Shown here piece after piece: positions 56,315 to 64,000 of a stretch of 64,000 nucleotides of DNA (positions within the stretch are counted from its first letter, which is position 1; each line of letters opens with the position of its first letter). The notes beneath the pieces are model-generated. The model had not been told where the DNA came from and ran no database searches. It was given only the letters and a program-made list of their open reading frames with translations. The DNA comes from CAYHCE01 sp964355015 (GTDB taxonomy: Bacteria > Cyanobacteriota > Cyanobacteriia > PCC-6307 > Cyanobiaceae), in contig CAYHCE010000014.1 in assembly GCA_964355015.1 (NCBI GenBank), forward strand, positions 15,421-79,420, given 5' to 3'. The translations under genes were made by a program, and so were the position numbers.

Positions 56315-57652
56315 ATGGCTTTCGATTCCCTGGTTCTCACGCTGGGCAGCCATCAGCTGGAGGTGGCCGAAACCCTGATCCAGGTGGGTCGCTTCCTGCT
56401 GATCTTCCTGGCGGCCCGCGTTCTGGCCGAGCTGATGGTGCGGCTGCAGCTGCCCACGATCCTGGGAGAGCTGGTGGCAGGCGTGTTGATCGGCCTCTCG
56501 GGCCTGCACCTGGTGTTGCCACCAGAAACCCAGGCGGAACTGAGCCGCTGGTTCGTGCAGGCAGTGGCCGCCCTGGCGGATCTGGGCCCCGCACAGGTGC
56601 GGGAGGTCTACGACGAAACCTTCCCCAGCCTGCAGTGGGTGGCCACGATCGGGCTCTACGCCCTGCTCTTCCTCACCGGCCTGGAGAGCGAGCTCGACGA
56701 ACTGATCGCGGTGGGGGCCCAGGCCACCGGCGTGGCGCTCACCGGCGTGGCCCTGCCCTTCGCCCTGGGCAGCTTCGGCCTGCTCTACCTGTTCCATCTG
56801 CCGCTGCTGCCGGCGGTGTTCGCCGGCGCGGCGATGACCGCCACCAGCATCGGCATCACCGCCAGCGTGTTCAGCGAGCTCAAGGTGCTGCGCACCCGGG
56901 AAGGACAGATCGTGATCGGCGCCGCCGTGCTCGACGACATCCTCGGCATCGTGATCCTGGCGGTGGTGGTGTCGCTGGCCGGCAGCGGCACGGTGGCGAT
57001 CGGCCCGATCGTGAAGCTGGTGGTGGCCGCCGCGGTGTTCGTGGTGGTGTCGCTGCTGCTCAGCCGCACGGCGGCTCCGCTCTTCGACGGGCTGCTGGAT
57101 CGACTCCAGGCACCCGGTGCGGTGGTGGTGGTGTCGTTCCTGGTGCTTTGCCTCAGTTGCTTCGCCGCCCAGGCGATCGGTCTGGAGGCGGCTCTGGGGG
57201 CCTTTGCCGCCGGCCTGATCCTCAGCAGCTCCCGGCACACCCATGCGATCGAAGCGGCGGTGACGCCGCTGGTGGCCCTGTTCGCCACCGTGTTCTTCGT
57301 GCTGATCGGCACCACCATGGATCTATCGGTGCTCAACCCGTTCGATCCGGCCAACCGGGAGGGACTGATCGTGGCGGCCTTCCTGCTGGCGGTGGCGGCG
57401 CTCACCAAGCTGGCGGCCGGCTGGACCTACCTCAGCAAGGAGCCCACCAACCGGCTGGTGGTGGGCCTCGGCATGATGCCCCGCGGTGAGGTGGGCCTGA
57501 TCTTCCTGGGGCTCGGAACCCAGGCCGGCCTGCTGAATGCGTCGCTGGAGGCGGCGATCCTGATCATGGTGATCGGCACCACCTTCCTGGCGCCGGTGCT
57601 GCTGAGGCTGGTGCTGAGCCGTGAGGACCTCGCCAGCGAAGCCACAGCCTGA
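56315..57652 (+). CDS. Kef-type cation/proton antiporter (copy 2)
   Basis: 445 residues, same length as the protein at 43913-45250 and alignable over its full length without gaps, roughly three quarters identical by eye. It has the same signatures: RLQLPTILGELVAGVLIG, GLESELDEL, AAMTATSIGITA, AAVLDDILGIV and GMMPRGEVGLIF. The DNA is clearly diverged, so the duplication is not recent. ATG at 56315. It is in line with the RND genes that follow after 30 nt. Confidence 0.9.
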   Translation: MAFDSLVLTLGSHQLEVAETLIQVGRFLLIFLAARVLAELMVRLQLPTILGELVAGVLIGLSGLHLVLPPETQAELSRWFVQAVAALADLGPAQVREVYDETFPSLQWVATIGLYALLFLTGLESELDELIAVGAQATGVALTGVALPFALGSFGLLYLFHLPLLPAVFAGAAMTATSIGITASVFSELKVLRTREGQIVIGAAVLDDILGIVILAVVVSLAGSGTVAIGPIVKLVVAAAVFVVVSLLLSRTAAPLFDGLLDRLQAPGAVVVVSFLVLCLSCFAAQAIGLEAALGAFAAGLILSSSRHTHAIEAAVTPLVALFATVFFVLIGTTMDLSVLNPFDPANREGLIVAAFLLAVAALTKLAAGWTYLSKEPTNRLVVGLGMMPRGEVGLIFLGLGTQAGLLNASLEAAILIMVIGTTFLAPVLLRLVLSREDLASEATA

Positions 57653-57682
57653 TGCCTCGGTCAGAAGACTTTGCCTGAACCC

Positions 57683-58777
57683 ATGCTGCGTCCACGCTTC
57701 GTCCCTCTCGCCCTGACGAGCAGCCTGCTCGCCTGGCTGGCCGGCTGTGGCGGCGGGCCCCTCGCCACGGCCCGCTCCCCGTTGCCGATCCGTGTGGCAA
57801 CGGCGGTGGAGACCACCTTCAGCGACCAGACCGAATACCTCGGTGCCCTGGAGGCCACCAGCCAGACTCTGCTGCGCCCCCAGATCCAGGGGCGGATCCG
57901 GTCCATCGCGGTGAGCCCGGGTCAGAAGGTGAGCCCCGGCCAGCCGATGTTCATCCTCGACAGCGATCAGGTGTCTGCCGACGCGGCGGCCGCCCGCGCT
58001 GAGGTGTTCCGCCAGAGGGCCATCGTTCAGGATGCGGCGACCCGCTACAAGCGTCAGCAGTTTCTTGCCGATCAGGGGGCTACGTCCAAGGACAGCCGGG
58101 ATCAGACCCAGCGGGAGTACCTCACCGCCGTTGCCCAGCTCAAGGCGGCTGAACAGAGCGCCGTGGCGCGAGGGGTTTCCGTGGGATACACGGTGGTGAG
58201 GGCGCCGATCGCCGGCAGCGTGGGGGATTTTCGACTGCGGGTGGGTGATTTCGTCGGTACCGGCGCCGATCTCACCTCGATCCTGCAGAACGATCGGCTG
58301 CTGATCAACATTCCCGTGCCGATCTACCGGGTTCCCCAGTTGCAGCTGGGGCAACCGGTGCTGCTCTCCGATCCGTTCTCGAAGCGCACCCTGGCCGAAG
58401 GCCAGGTGGGTTTCATCTCACCCGATGCCGAGAAGGCGGAGCAGACGGTGCTGGTGAAGGTGCTGGTGCCGAACGCCAACGGCCTGCTGCGCAACGGCCA
58501 GGTGGTGCGTGCCCAGATCATCTGGCAGCGCAAGCCGGCCCTGCTGGTGCCCACCACGGCCGTCACCCCGCTGGCGGGGGCGGATTTCGTCTATGTGGTG
58601 CAGCGCAGCGGCAACAAGGATGAGCTGCTGGTGCGGCAGCAGGCGGTGAAGCTCGGGCCGATCTTCGGCAGCAGCTACCAGATCCTCTCGGGCCTCGGCG
58701 CTGGCCAGCAGGTGGCCACCACCAACCTGCTCAGCCTCACCGACAAGGCTCCCGTCACGATCCAGTCGACTCCCTGA
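57683..58777 (+). CDS. RND efflux periplasmic adaptor (membrane fusion protein)
   Basis: 364 residues. Lipoprotein signal with lipobox LAGC (C22), then a barrel-sandwich hybrid region (LRPQIQGRIRSIAVSPGQKV), a helical hairpin (about 95-160), and the beta-barrel and membrane-proximal parts (PTTAVTPLAGADFVYVV). It links an inner-membrane RND pump to an outer-membrane channel. The ATG at 57683 fits the signal peptide; a TTG 12 nt earlier is less likely. 18 nt precede the pump gene. Confidence 0.92.
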   Translation: MLRPRFVPLALTSSLLAWLAGCGGGPLATARSPLPIRVATAVETTFSDQTEYLGALEATSQTLLRPQIQGRIRSIAVSPGQKVSPGQPMFILDSDQVSADAAAARAEVFRQRAIVQDAATRYKRQQFLADQGATSKDSRDQTQREYLTAVAQLKAAEQSAVARGVSVGYTVVRAPIAGSVGDFRLRVGDFVGTGADLTSILQNDRLLINIPVPIYRVPQLQLGQPVLLSDPFSKRTLAEGQVGFISPDAEKAEQTVLVKVLVPNANGLLRNGQVVRAQIIWQRKPALLVPTTAVTPLAGADFVYVVQRSGNKDELLVRQQAVKLGPIFGSSYQILSGLGAGQQVATTNLLSLTDKAPVTIQSTP

Positions 58778-58795
58778 GCGAGAGGAGCTTCCCTC

Positions 58796-61700
58796 ATGTC
58801 CCTCTCCAATGGCTTCATCAAGCGACCGGTTCTGACCACGGTTTGCTCGATCCTGATCACCCTGATGGGGCTGGTCTGCCTGCCGCTGCTGCCGATCGAG
58901 CAGCTGCCGGAGATCGCTCCCACCCAGATCCAGGTCACCTCCACCTTCGTGGGGGCCGATGCCGAAACGGTGGAGAACACCGTCACCTCGGTTCTGGAGA
59001 ACTCGATCAACGGTGTGGAAGGCATGGAGTACATGACCTCGGCCAGCTCGCTCGGCCAGAGCCAGATCCAGGTGTTCTTCAGCCCCGATCGCTCCCCCGA
59101 CCTGGCCCAGGTGGACGTGGACAACCTGGTGAGCGTGGCCTCGCCGTTGCTGCCCCAGGCGGTGCAGCAACAGGGGGTGACGGTCCGCAAGGCCTCCCCC
59201 TCGATCCTGCAGCTCTACACCTTCACCTCTCCCAGCGGCGAGGTGGATGCCCGCTTCATCAGCAACTACCTCAGCCTGTTCGTGCAGCCGGCCCTGGCCC
59301 GGGTGCGGGGGGTGAGTGAGGTGAGGCTGCTCGGCAATCTCGAATACTCGATGCGGCTGTGGCTCGATCCCACCAAGCTGGCCAGCTACGGGCTCACCGC
59401 CGATGACGTGGCGGCGGCCCTGCGCAGCCAGAACCAGATCATTCCGGCCGGCCAGATCGGCGCGGCGCCGAGCCGGCCGGATCAGGTGTTCACCTTCATC
59501 CTGAGGATCACGGGTCAGGGCCAGCTGGCCACACCGGAGCAGTTCAACAACATCGTGCTGCGCAGTGGCGCCGAGGGAGCCCTGGTGCGGCTGCGGGATG
59601 TGGGCCGCGCCGAGGAGGGGGCCCGTAACTACTCGATCGACACCACCGCCGACGGGCGGGCCGGAGTGGCCGTGGCGATCTATCAGCTGCCGGGCAGCAA
59701 CGCCATCGATGTGGCCAACGGCATCAGCGACCAGCTCGCCACCCTCCAGAAGCAGTTCCCGCCGGGCCTGCAGGCCAAGCTCGTCTTCGATGTCACCGAC
59801 TTCGTCAACGAATCGCTGAGCGAGGTGTTCATCACCCTGCTGCAGGCGATCAGCCTGGTGATCCTGGTGATCTTCGTCTTCCTGCAGGACTGGCGCACCA
59901 CCTTGATCCCGGCGATCGCGATCCCGATCTCCCTGATCGGCACCCTGGCCTTCATCAAGATCTTTGGCTTCTCGATCAACACCCTCACCCTGTTCGGTCT
60001 GGTGCTGGCCACCGGCGTGGTGGTTGACGACGCGATCGTGATCGTGGAGGCGATGGTGGAGCAGATGGCCCAGGGCAAGACGCCGGTGCAGGCGGCGCGG
60101 GATTCAATGGACACCCTCTTCGGGGCGGTGATCGCCACCACCCTGGTGCTGCTGGCGGTGTTCGTGCCGGTGGCCTTCTTCCCCGGCGCCACCGGCCGCA
60201 TCTATCAGCAGTTCGCACTCACGCTGATCTTCGCGGTGGTGCTCTCCACCTTCAATGCGCTGACGTTCTCCCCCACCATGGGCGCCCTGCTGCTGCGCCC
60301 GAAGGCCGGCTTGCCTGGCGGGCCGCTGGGGCGGTTCTTCGGCTGGTTCAATCGCTCCTTCGATCGCATCGCTGCGGGTTATTCCGCACTGCTGGAGAAA
60401 CTGGAGCGAGGCAGATATGTGGTGATCGCCGTGTTCACCGCCGGTCTGCTGTTCACGGTGTGGCTGTTCAGTTCGATGCCCACCGCTTTCGTTCCTTCCG
60501 AGGACCAGGGCTATTTCCTCGGCCTGGTGATCGGTCCGGAAGGCTCCTCCCTTGAGAGCACCAAGGCCGTGGGCCGCAGGATCCAGAAGGCCCTCGAGGA
60601 CGAACCCGACATCACCGGCACGGCCGTGATCAGTGGCTTCAGTGTGGTGGGCCAGGGCAGCAACCTGGGCCTCTACTTCGCCTCGCTCAAGCCCTGGAGC
60701 GAGCGGGGTTCCGCCGATCAGTCGGCCGCGGCGGTGGTGGCGCGCCTCAACCGCCGCTTCGCCACTGAGATCAGCGAAGCCACCGTGCGCACCCTGCTGC
60801 CGCCTGCCATTCCCGGCTTCGCTGCTTTCGAGGGGGTGCAGTCGGTGGTGACCGATGAAACCGGCGGGGCTCTCTCGATGGGTCAATTCCTGGAGTCGGT
60901 GAACAAGATCATCGGCATCGCCCGCCAGAATCCCGCCACCCGCCAGACGATCACCAACTACACCGCCAATTCACCCCAGCTCGAGATCGAGGTGGATCGC
61001 GACAAGCTGGCGGCCCTCAACATCGATTTCGGCGAGGCCCTGCGCAGCCTCGGCACCTACACCGGCGGCCAGTTCGTCAACCAGATCACCCAGTTCGGCC
61101 GCTCCTATCAGGTGCTGATCCAGGGGGACGAAGACTTCCGCGCCACTCCCGATTCGCTCAGCCAGACCTACGTGCGCTCCCGCGCCGGGCGGATGGTGCC
61201 GCTCTCGGAGTTCGTCACCCTGAAACGTCAGGTGGGTCCTCAGTCGATCAACCACTACAACCTGTTCCGCTCGATCGAGGTGGACAGCTTCACGCCCCAG
61301 GGCTTCAGTTCCGGCCAGGTGATCACCGGCATCGGTGAGGCGTTCCGCAAGGCGAACTTCCAGCGCTTCGGCAACGGCCTGCTGGGCCTGGCCCGGGAGG
61401 AGGTGGCGGCGGGAGGGCTGGCGCCGCTGATCTTCGCCGTGGGCATCGTGGTGGTGTTTCTCACCCTGGCGGCCCAGTACGAAAGTTACGTGGATCCGCT
61501 GATCATTTTGCTCACGGTGCCACTGGCGATCCTTGGTGCCCTGCTGTTATTGGCGGCGCGTGGCCTGCCGGTGGACATCTATGCCCAGGTGGGAATGGTG
61601 ATGCTGATCGGACTCTCCTCGAAGAATGCCATCCTGATCGTGGATTACGCCAACCAGGCCCTCGCCGAAGGCAAGAGCATCAGCCAGGCGGCCCTGGAGG

Positions 61701-61933
61701 CGGCACGGCAGCGCTTCCGCCCGATCGTGATGACGGCCCTCTCCAGCCTGATCGGCTTCTTCCCGCTGGTGATCGCCACGGGGGCCGGCGCGCCGGGCCG
61801 CTGGTCGCTGGGGTCGGTGGTGTTCGGCGGCCTGCTGGCCGCTACGGCCCTCAGCCTGCTGGTGGTGCCGATCCTCTACGTGATCCTCAAGACACTCACC
61901 CGGCGGATCTTCTCGCCGCGGGCGACCGCCTGA
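58796..61933 (+). CDS. RND multidrug efflux permease (HAE-1, AcrB-like)
   Basis: 1045 residues with twelve predicted membrane helices and two large periplasmic loops. Typical blocks are NGFIKRPVLTTVCSILITLMG at the start, GVVVDDAIVIVEAM carrying the paired aspartates of the proton relay, the SEDQGYF segment, and MLIGLSSKNAILIVDYANQ. Full length. It works with the adaptor and a TolC-type channel encoded elsewhere; substrates cannot be read from the sequence. Confidence 0.95.
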   Translation: MSLSNGFIKRPVLTTVCSILITLMGLVCLPLLPIEQLPEIAPTQIQVTSTFVGADAETVENTVTSVLENSINGVEGMEYMTSASSLGQSQIQVFFSPDRSPDLAQVDVDNLVSVASPLLPQAVQQQGVTVRKASPSILQLYTFTSPSGEVDARFISNYLSLFVQPALARVRGVSEVRLLGNLEYSMRLWLDPTKLASYGLTADDVAAALRSQNQIIPAGQIGAAPSRPDQVFTFILRITGQGQLATPEQFNNIVLRSGAEGALVRLRDVGRAEEGARNYSIDTTADGRAGVAVAIYQLPGSNAIDVANGISDQLATLQKQFPPGLQAKLVFDVTDFVNESLSEVFITLLQAISLVILVIFVFLQDWRTTLIPAIAIPISLIGTLAFIKIFGFSINTLTLFGLVLATGVVVDDAIVIVEAMVEQMAQGKTPVQAARDSMDTLFGAVIATTLVLLAVFVPVAFFPGATGRIYQQFALTLIFAVVLSTFNALTFSPTMGALLLRPKAGLPGGPLGRFFGWFNRSFDRIAAGYSALLEKLERGRYVVIAVFTAGLLFTVWLFSSMPTAFVPSEDQGYFLGLVIGPEGSSLESTKAVGRRIQKALEDEPDITGTAVISGFSVVGQGSNLGLYFASLKPWSERGSADQSAAAVVARLNRRFATEISEATVRTLLPPAIPGFAAFEGVQSVVTDETGGALSMGQFLESVNKIIGIARQNPATRQTITNYTANSPQLEIEVDRDKLAALNIDFGEALRSLGTYTGGQFVNQITQFGRSYQVLIQGDEDFRATPDSLSQTYVRSRAGRMVPLSEFVTLKRQVGPQSINHYNLFRSIEVDSFTPQGFSSGQVITGIGEAFRKANFQRFGNGLLGLAREEVAAGGLAPLIFAVGIVVVFLTLAAQYESYVDPLIILLTVPLAILGALLLLAARGLPVDIYAQVGMVMLIGLSSKNAILIVDYANQALAEGKSISQAALEAARQRFRPIVMTALSSLIGFFPLVIATGAGAPGRWSLGSVVFGGLLAATALSLLVVPILYVILKTLTRRIFSPRATA

Positions 61934-61944
61934 GAGGACCTGTG

Positions 61945-62154
61945 ATGAACTGGCGCAACGTGCTGCTGGCTGGCCTGATCTTCGCGATCTGCGGATACTT
62001 CTTCGGCAGCATCCTGGCGCTCGAACGGTATGCCAGTTTTGACTCCGCCGTCTATCGCAACATCAGGGCTTCATTGCCGCTGATCTGGGCGCTGCTGGTG
62101 GGTGGCTCTGGCATCCTGATCGAGATCGTACGCCAGGCCAGCCGGGGGCGCTGA
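61945..62154 (+). CDS. small membrane protein behind the RND pump
   Basis: 69 residues with two hydrophobic helices (about 7-26 and 45-64). ATG at 61945 with GAGAGGA ahead; a GTG at 61942 adds one residue. It begins 11 nt after the pump gene and is probably in its operon. It could be an accessory peptide of the pump, but no family is recognised. Confidence 0.6.
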   Translation: MNWRNVLLAGLIFAICGYFFGSILALERYASFDSAVYRNIRASLPLIWALLVGGSGILIEIVRQASRGR

Positions 62155-62207
62155 GGAGAGGATGGCTCTGGCCTCCGTACTCCGGCTGAAGGTGGACAGT
62201 GTGTTTC

Positions 62208-62237
62208 TTGTTGCCGCCCCGGGATTCTGGGTAAGCT
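62208..62237 (+). promoter_or_regulatory. possible promoter of cbpA-cbpM
   Basis: TTGTTG (62208-62213), 18-nt spacer, TAAGCT (62232-62237), about 44 nt ahead of the cbpA ATG. A reasonable sigma-70-type layout, but such matches occur by chance. Confidence 0.3.
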
Positions 62238-62280
62238 TCAGTCGTCAGCCTGACCCCACGCGACTCCCGATGGAAGCCTG

Positions 62281-63231
62281 ATGAAATTCAAGGACTATTA
62301 CACGATCCTCGAAGTGGAGAGAGGCGCGACCGAAGAGCAGATTAAGAAAGCCTTTCGTAAGCTTGCCCGCAAGTACCATCCCGACATCTCGAAGGAAGCG
62401 GATGCGGACGCCAGGTTCAAGGACATCAATGAGGCGTATCAGACACTCTCCGATCAGGAAAAGCGAGAGGCCTATGACCAGCTGGGTCGACACAATCCGG
62501 GCGAAGACTTTCAGCCTTCGCCCGAGTGGGATAGCCGCTTCTGGCAAGCTGGCGGCGATCAGAATGTCAATCTCGCTGACCTGTTTGAGCAGATGGGCTT
62601 CCGATCCGCTCATCGGGAGCGGCGGGATGGAGCCGCGTTCTCCATGCGCGGTCAGGATTACGAGTTCGTCGCCACCATCAGTCTCGAGGAGGCTGCACGC
62701 GGTACAGAGGTCGCTCTGGACCTTGCTCTGCCTGAGATGGGAAGGGATGGCACCAGCCAACGGGTGGTGAAGACGGTCCGCCTCAGGGTCCCCAAAGGGG
62801 TCGTCGAAGGCGAACGCCTTCGTGTACCCGGGCGCGGTGGTGCCGGAATCGGCCATGGACCCGCCGGTGATCTCTATCTCGACATTCGCCTGCAACCCCA
62901 TCGGCTCTTCAAGCCAGTGGGGCATGACCTTTATCTGGAGGTACCGATCTCTCCCTGGGAAGCTGGGCTCGGGAGCGAGATCGAAGTCCCCACGCTCGAT
63001 TCCAAACTGATGTTGAGCGTGAAGCCCGGGGCACGAGGGGGCCAGAAGTTGCGGATCGTGGGCAAAGGCCTGCCGAAGCGCAAGGATGGGGCAGGAAACC
63101 TTTACTGCGTGCTACAGATCGTTAATCCTACGGCTCTCACTGAACGAGAGCGTGAGCTCTATCAGGAGCTTGCGGCGGCCTCTCATTTTAATCCACGCTC
63201 GAATCTTCAAGGAGGACAGACCCATGAGTGA
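62281..63231 (+). CDS. cbpA: DnaJ-class chaperone CbpA
   Basis: 316 residues. N-terminal J domain with H33-P34-D35 and the KDINEAYQTLSD helix, a short linker, then two beta-sandwich client-binding domains (GTEVALDL..., GVVEGERLRVPGRGGAG, GDLYLDIRLQPH). It lacks a zinc-finger region, so it is a class B J-protein that stimulates DnaK. Overlaps cbpM by 8 nt. GC content is lower than in neighbouring genes. Confidence 0.93.
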   Translation: MKFKDYYTILEVERGATEEQIKKAFRKLARKYHPDISKEADADARFKDINEAYQTLSDQEKREAYDQLGRHNPGEDFQPSPEWDSRFWQAGGDQNVNLADLFEQMGFRSAHRERRDGAAFSMRGQDYEFVATISLEEAARGTEVALDLALPEMGRDGTSQRVVKTVRLRVPKGVVEGERLRVPGRGGAGIGHGPAGDLYLDIRLQPHRLFKPVGHDLYLEVPISPWEAGLGSEIEVPTLDSKLMLSVKPGARGGQKLRIVGKGLPKRKDGAGNLYCVLQIVNPTALTERERELYQELAAASHFNPRSNLQGGQTHE

Positions 63232-63535
63232 GGAAATCCTGCTCGCCATGGATGATGAGGAGCTGATTCAGCTCGACGAGCTTCTCGCTGTTTCAGGTCT
63301 CGTGCGTGAGGATGTGATTGAGCTTGTTGAATTCGGGGTGTTTCAACCCTCGGGCTCCGCACCTGCGTGGTCTTTTCAGGCGCGCACGATCATTCAGGCA
63401 CGCCGCGCGGCTCGATTACGAGATGATTTTGGGTTGAATCCAGCCGGCATGGCCCTCGCTCTTACCTATCTGGAGCGCATGGAGGCTCTCGAGTCCAGGT
63501 TGCGTGAACTGGAGTCCCTGCTGCCTCGGCACTGA
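63224..63535 (+). CDS. cbpM: chaperone modulator CbpM
   Basis: 103 residues, MerR-like helical protein known to bind and inhibit the J domain of CbpA. The FQPSG, WSFQARTIIQARRAARLRDD and NPAGMALALTYLERMEALE segments fit the family. The ATG at 63224 follows a strong AAGGAGG site and overlaps the end of cbpA, so expression is coupled. The pair is common in proteobacteria and less usual in cyanobacteria. Confidence 0.88.
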   Translation: MSEEILLAMDDEELIQLDELLAVSGLVREDVIELVEFGVFQPSGSAPAWSFQARTIIQARRAARLRDDFGLNPAGMALALTYLERMEALESRLRELESLLPRH

Positions 63536-63989
63536 TCCAACAACAGCAGCGCAACGCCAGGCCCGGCAGGCTTTTCCGCATTACGGATCCGTTGAGTGAG
63601 TCTGCCCTTTTCGTGGGCTCCGCCATGGCCGGCGTTGATGGCTTGGTCACCGCTTCTGTCAGGTAATCGAGCATCTTCTGGTCAGGATTCCGCGACCTGA
63701 AGGGACTGCATCTGTCTTCGTTGTTGTAGAGATCTTCCACTGGTTCAGCCGTGATCCAGGCAGCAAAGCGGCCGTCTTCTGTCTTGTCGTAAAGATCGAG
63801 CGTTGAAGGATCCACCTCGGCCTGACATCGTTGCGGGATCCGAGGCATCGCCGTCAGCGGTTGCAGGGTGCTGGTCCGGCCCATCCTCAGCGAGGATGGG
63901 GGCATGGTTTCTCCCACTTTGGCCCTGCTGATCGCCATCACAGCGGAAGTAGTGGCAACCAGTGCCCTCAAAGCGTCGCTGGGCTTCAC
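63462..63989 (-). CDS. doubtful reading frame at the right edge
   Basis: An open frame of about 175 codons that may begin outside the window or at a GTG at 63989. Its middle part (ending near the segment EDLYNNEDRC) has a coding-like composition rich in acidic and aromatic residues. However, it overlaps the end of cbpM by 74 nt tail to tail, and no family is recognised. It may be a decayed gene. Nothing else is visible in 63536-64000. Confidence 0.35.
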   Translation of the reverse strand: MKPSDALRALVATTSAVMAISRAKVGETMPPSSLRMGRTSTLQPLTAMPRIPQRCQAEVDPSTLDLYDKTEDGRFAAWITAEPVEDLYNNEDRCSPFRSRNPDQKMLDYLTEAVTKPSTPAMAEPTKRADSLNGSVMRKSLPGLALRCCCWISAEAAGTPVHATWTREPPCAPDR

Positions 63990-64000
63990 CAGGCTGGGGC

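Overview
The window reads as a high-GC picocyanobacterium of the Cyanobium / freshwater or coastal Synechococcus type. The evidence is the gene content: ndhS for the cyanobacterial NDH-1 complex, the urtABCDE plus ureABC/D/EFG urea system, and a cyanobacterial-style rnpB. GC content is high except in a few islands. The octamer GCGATCGC (HIP1) occurs many times, and NtcA-type promoter boxes are present. No rRNA, CRISPR array, prophage or intact insertion sequence was seen.

0-4 kb: the end of an exported protein, then a translationally coupled queC-pabB-pabC set (queuosine precursor and p-aminobenzoate) and a small lipoprotein. 4-18 kb: a nitrogen-scavenging island. It holds formamidase fmdA with fmdB, the ABC urea importer urtABCDE, the urease accessory genes ureEFG and divergent ureD, a cation/proton antiporter, and the urease structural genes ureABC. 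I find NtcA-type boxes in front of fmdA (perfect GTA-N8-TAC), urtA (GTG-N8-TAC-N22-TAN3T) and ureD (weaker). Formamide and urea would both yield ammonium under nitrogen-control regulation.

18-26 kb: ureC is followed after 2 nt by a poorly understood gene set: a circularly permuted ATP-grasp ligase, an alpha-E protein, a transglutaminase-like protein and a DUF2126 protein, with a glycogen phosphorylase placed inside the set. This is the best candidate in the window for an undescribed system. 26-33 kb: galE, an NADH-dehydrogenase-like/SelD fusion, mannose-1-phosphate guanylyltransferase, rimM, ndhS, RNase III, RNase P RNA and tRNA-Arg(CCT). The last three lie within about 1.3 kb.

33-37.5 kb: an OprB-type porin, an exported orphan protein and small conserved unknowns. 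37.5-43.7 kb: phosphoketolase, a second glycogen phosphorylase and acetate kinase on one strand, a complete route from glycogen-derived sugar phosphates to acetate plus ATP. 43.9-49.7 kb: a Kef-type antiporter, an alpha/beta hydrolase, an aldose epimerase-like enzyme and exported or membrane unknowns. 50-53.4 kb: an A+T-rich island with a methyltransferase-like gene, a decayed IS3-family transposase fragment and a large acyltransferase with an SGNH domain, probably surface-glycan modification acquired by transfer. 53.7-64 kb: a glycolate-oxidase-like FAD subunit divergent from a DUF1537 sugar-acid kinase, a second Kef-type antiporter very similar to the first, an RND efflux pair, and a lower-GC cbpA-cbpM chaperone pair. 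A doubtful reading frame lies at the right edge.
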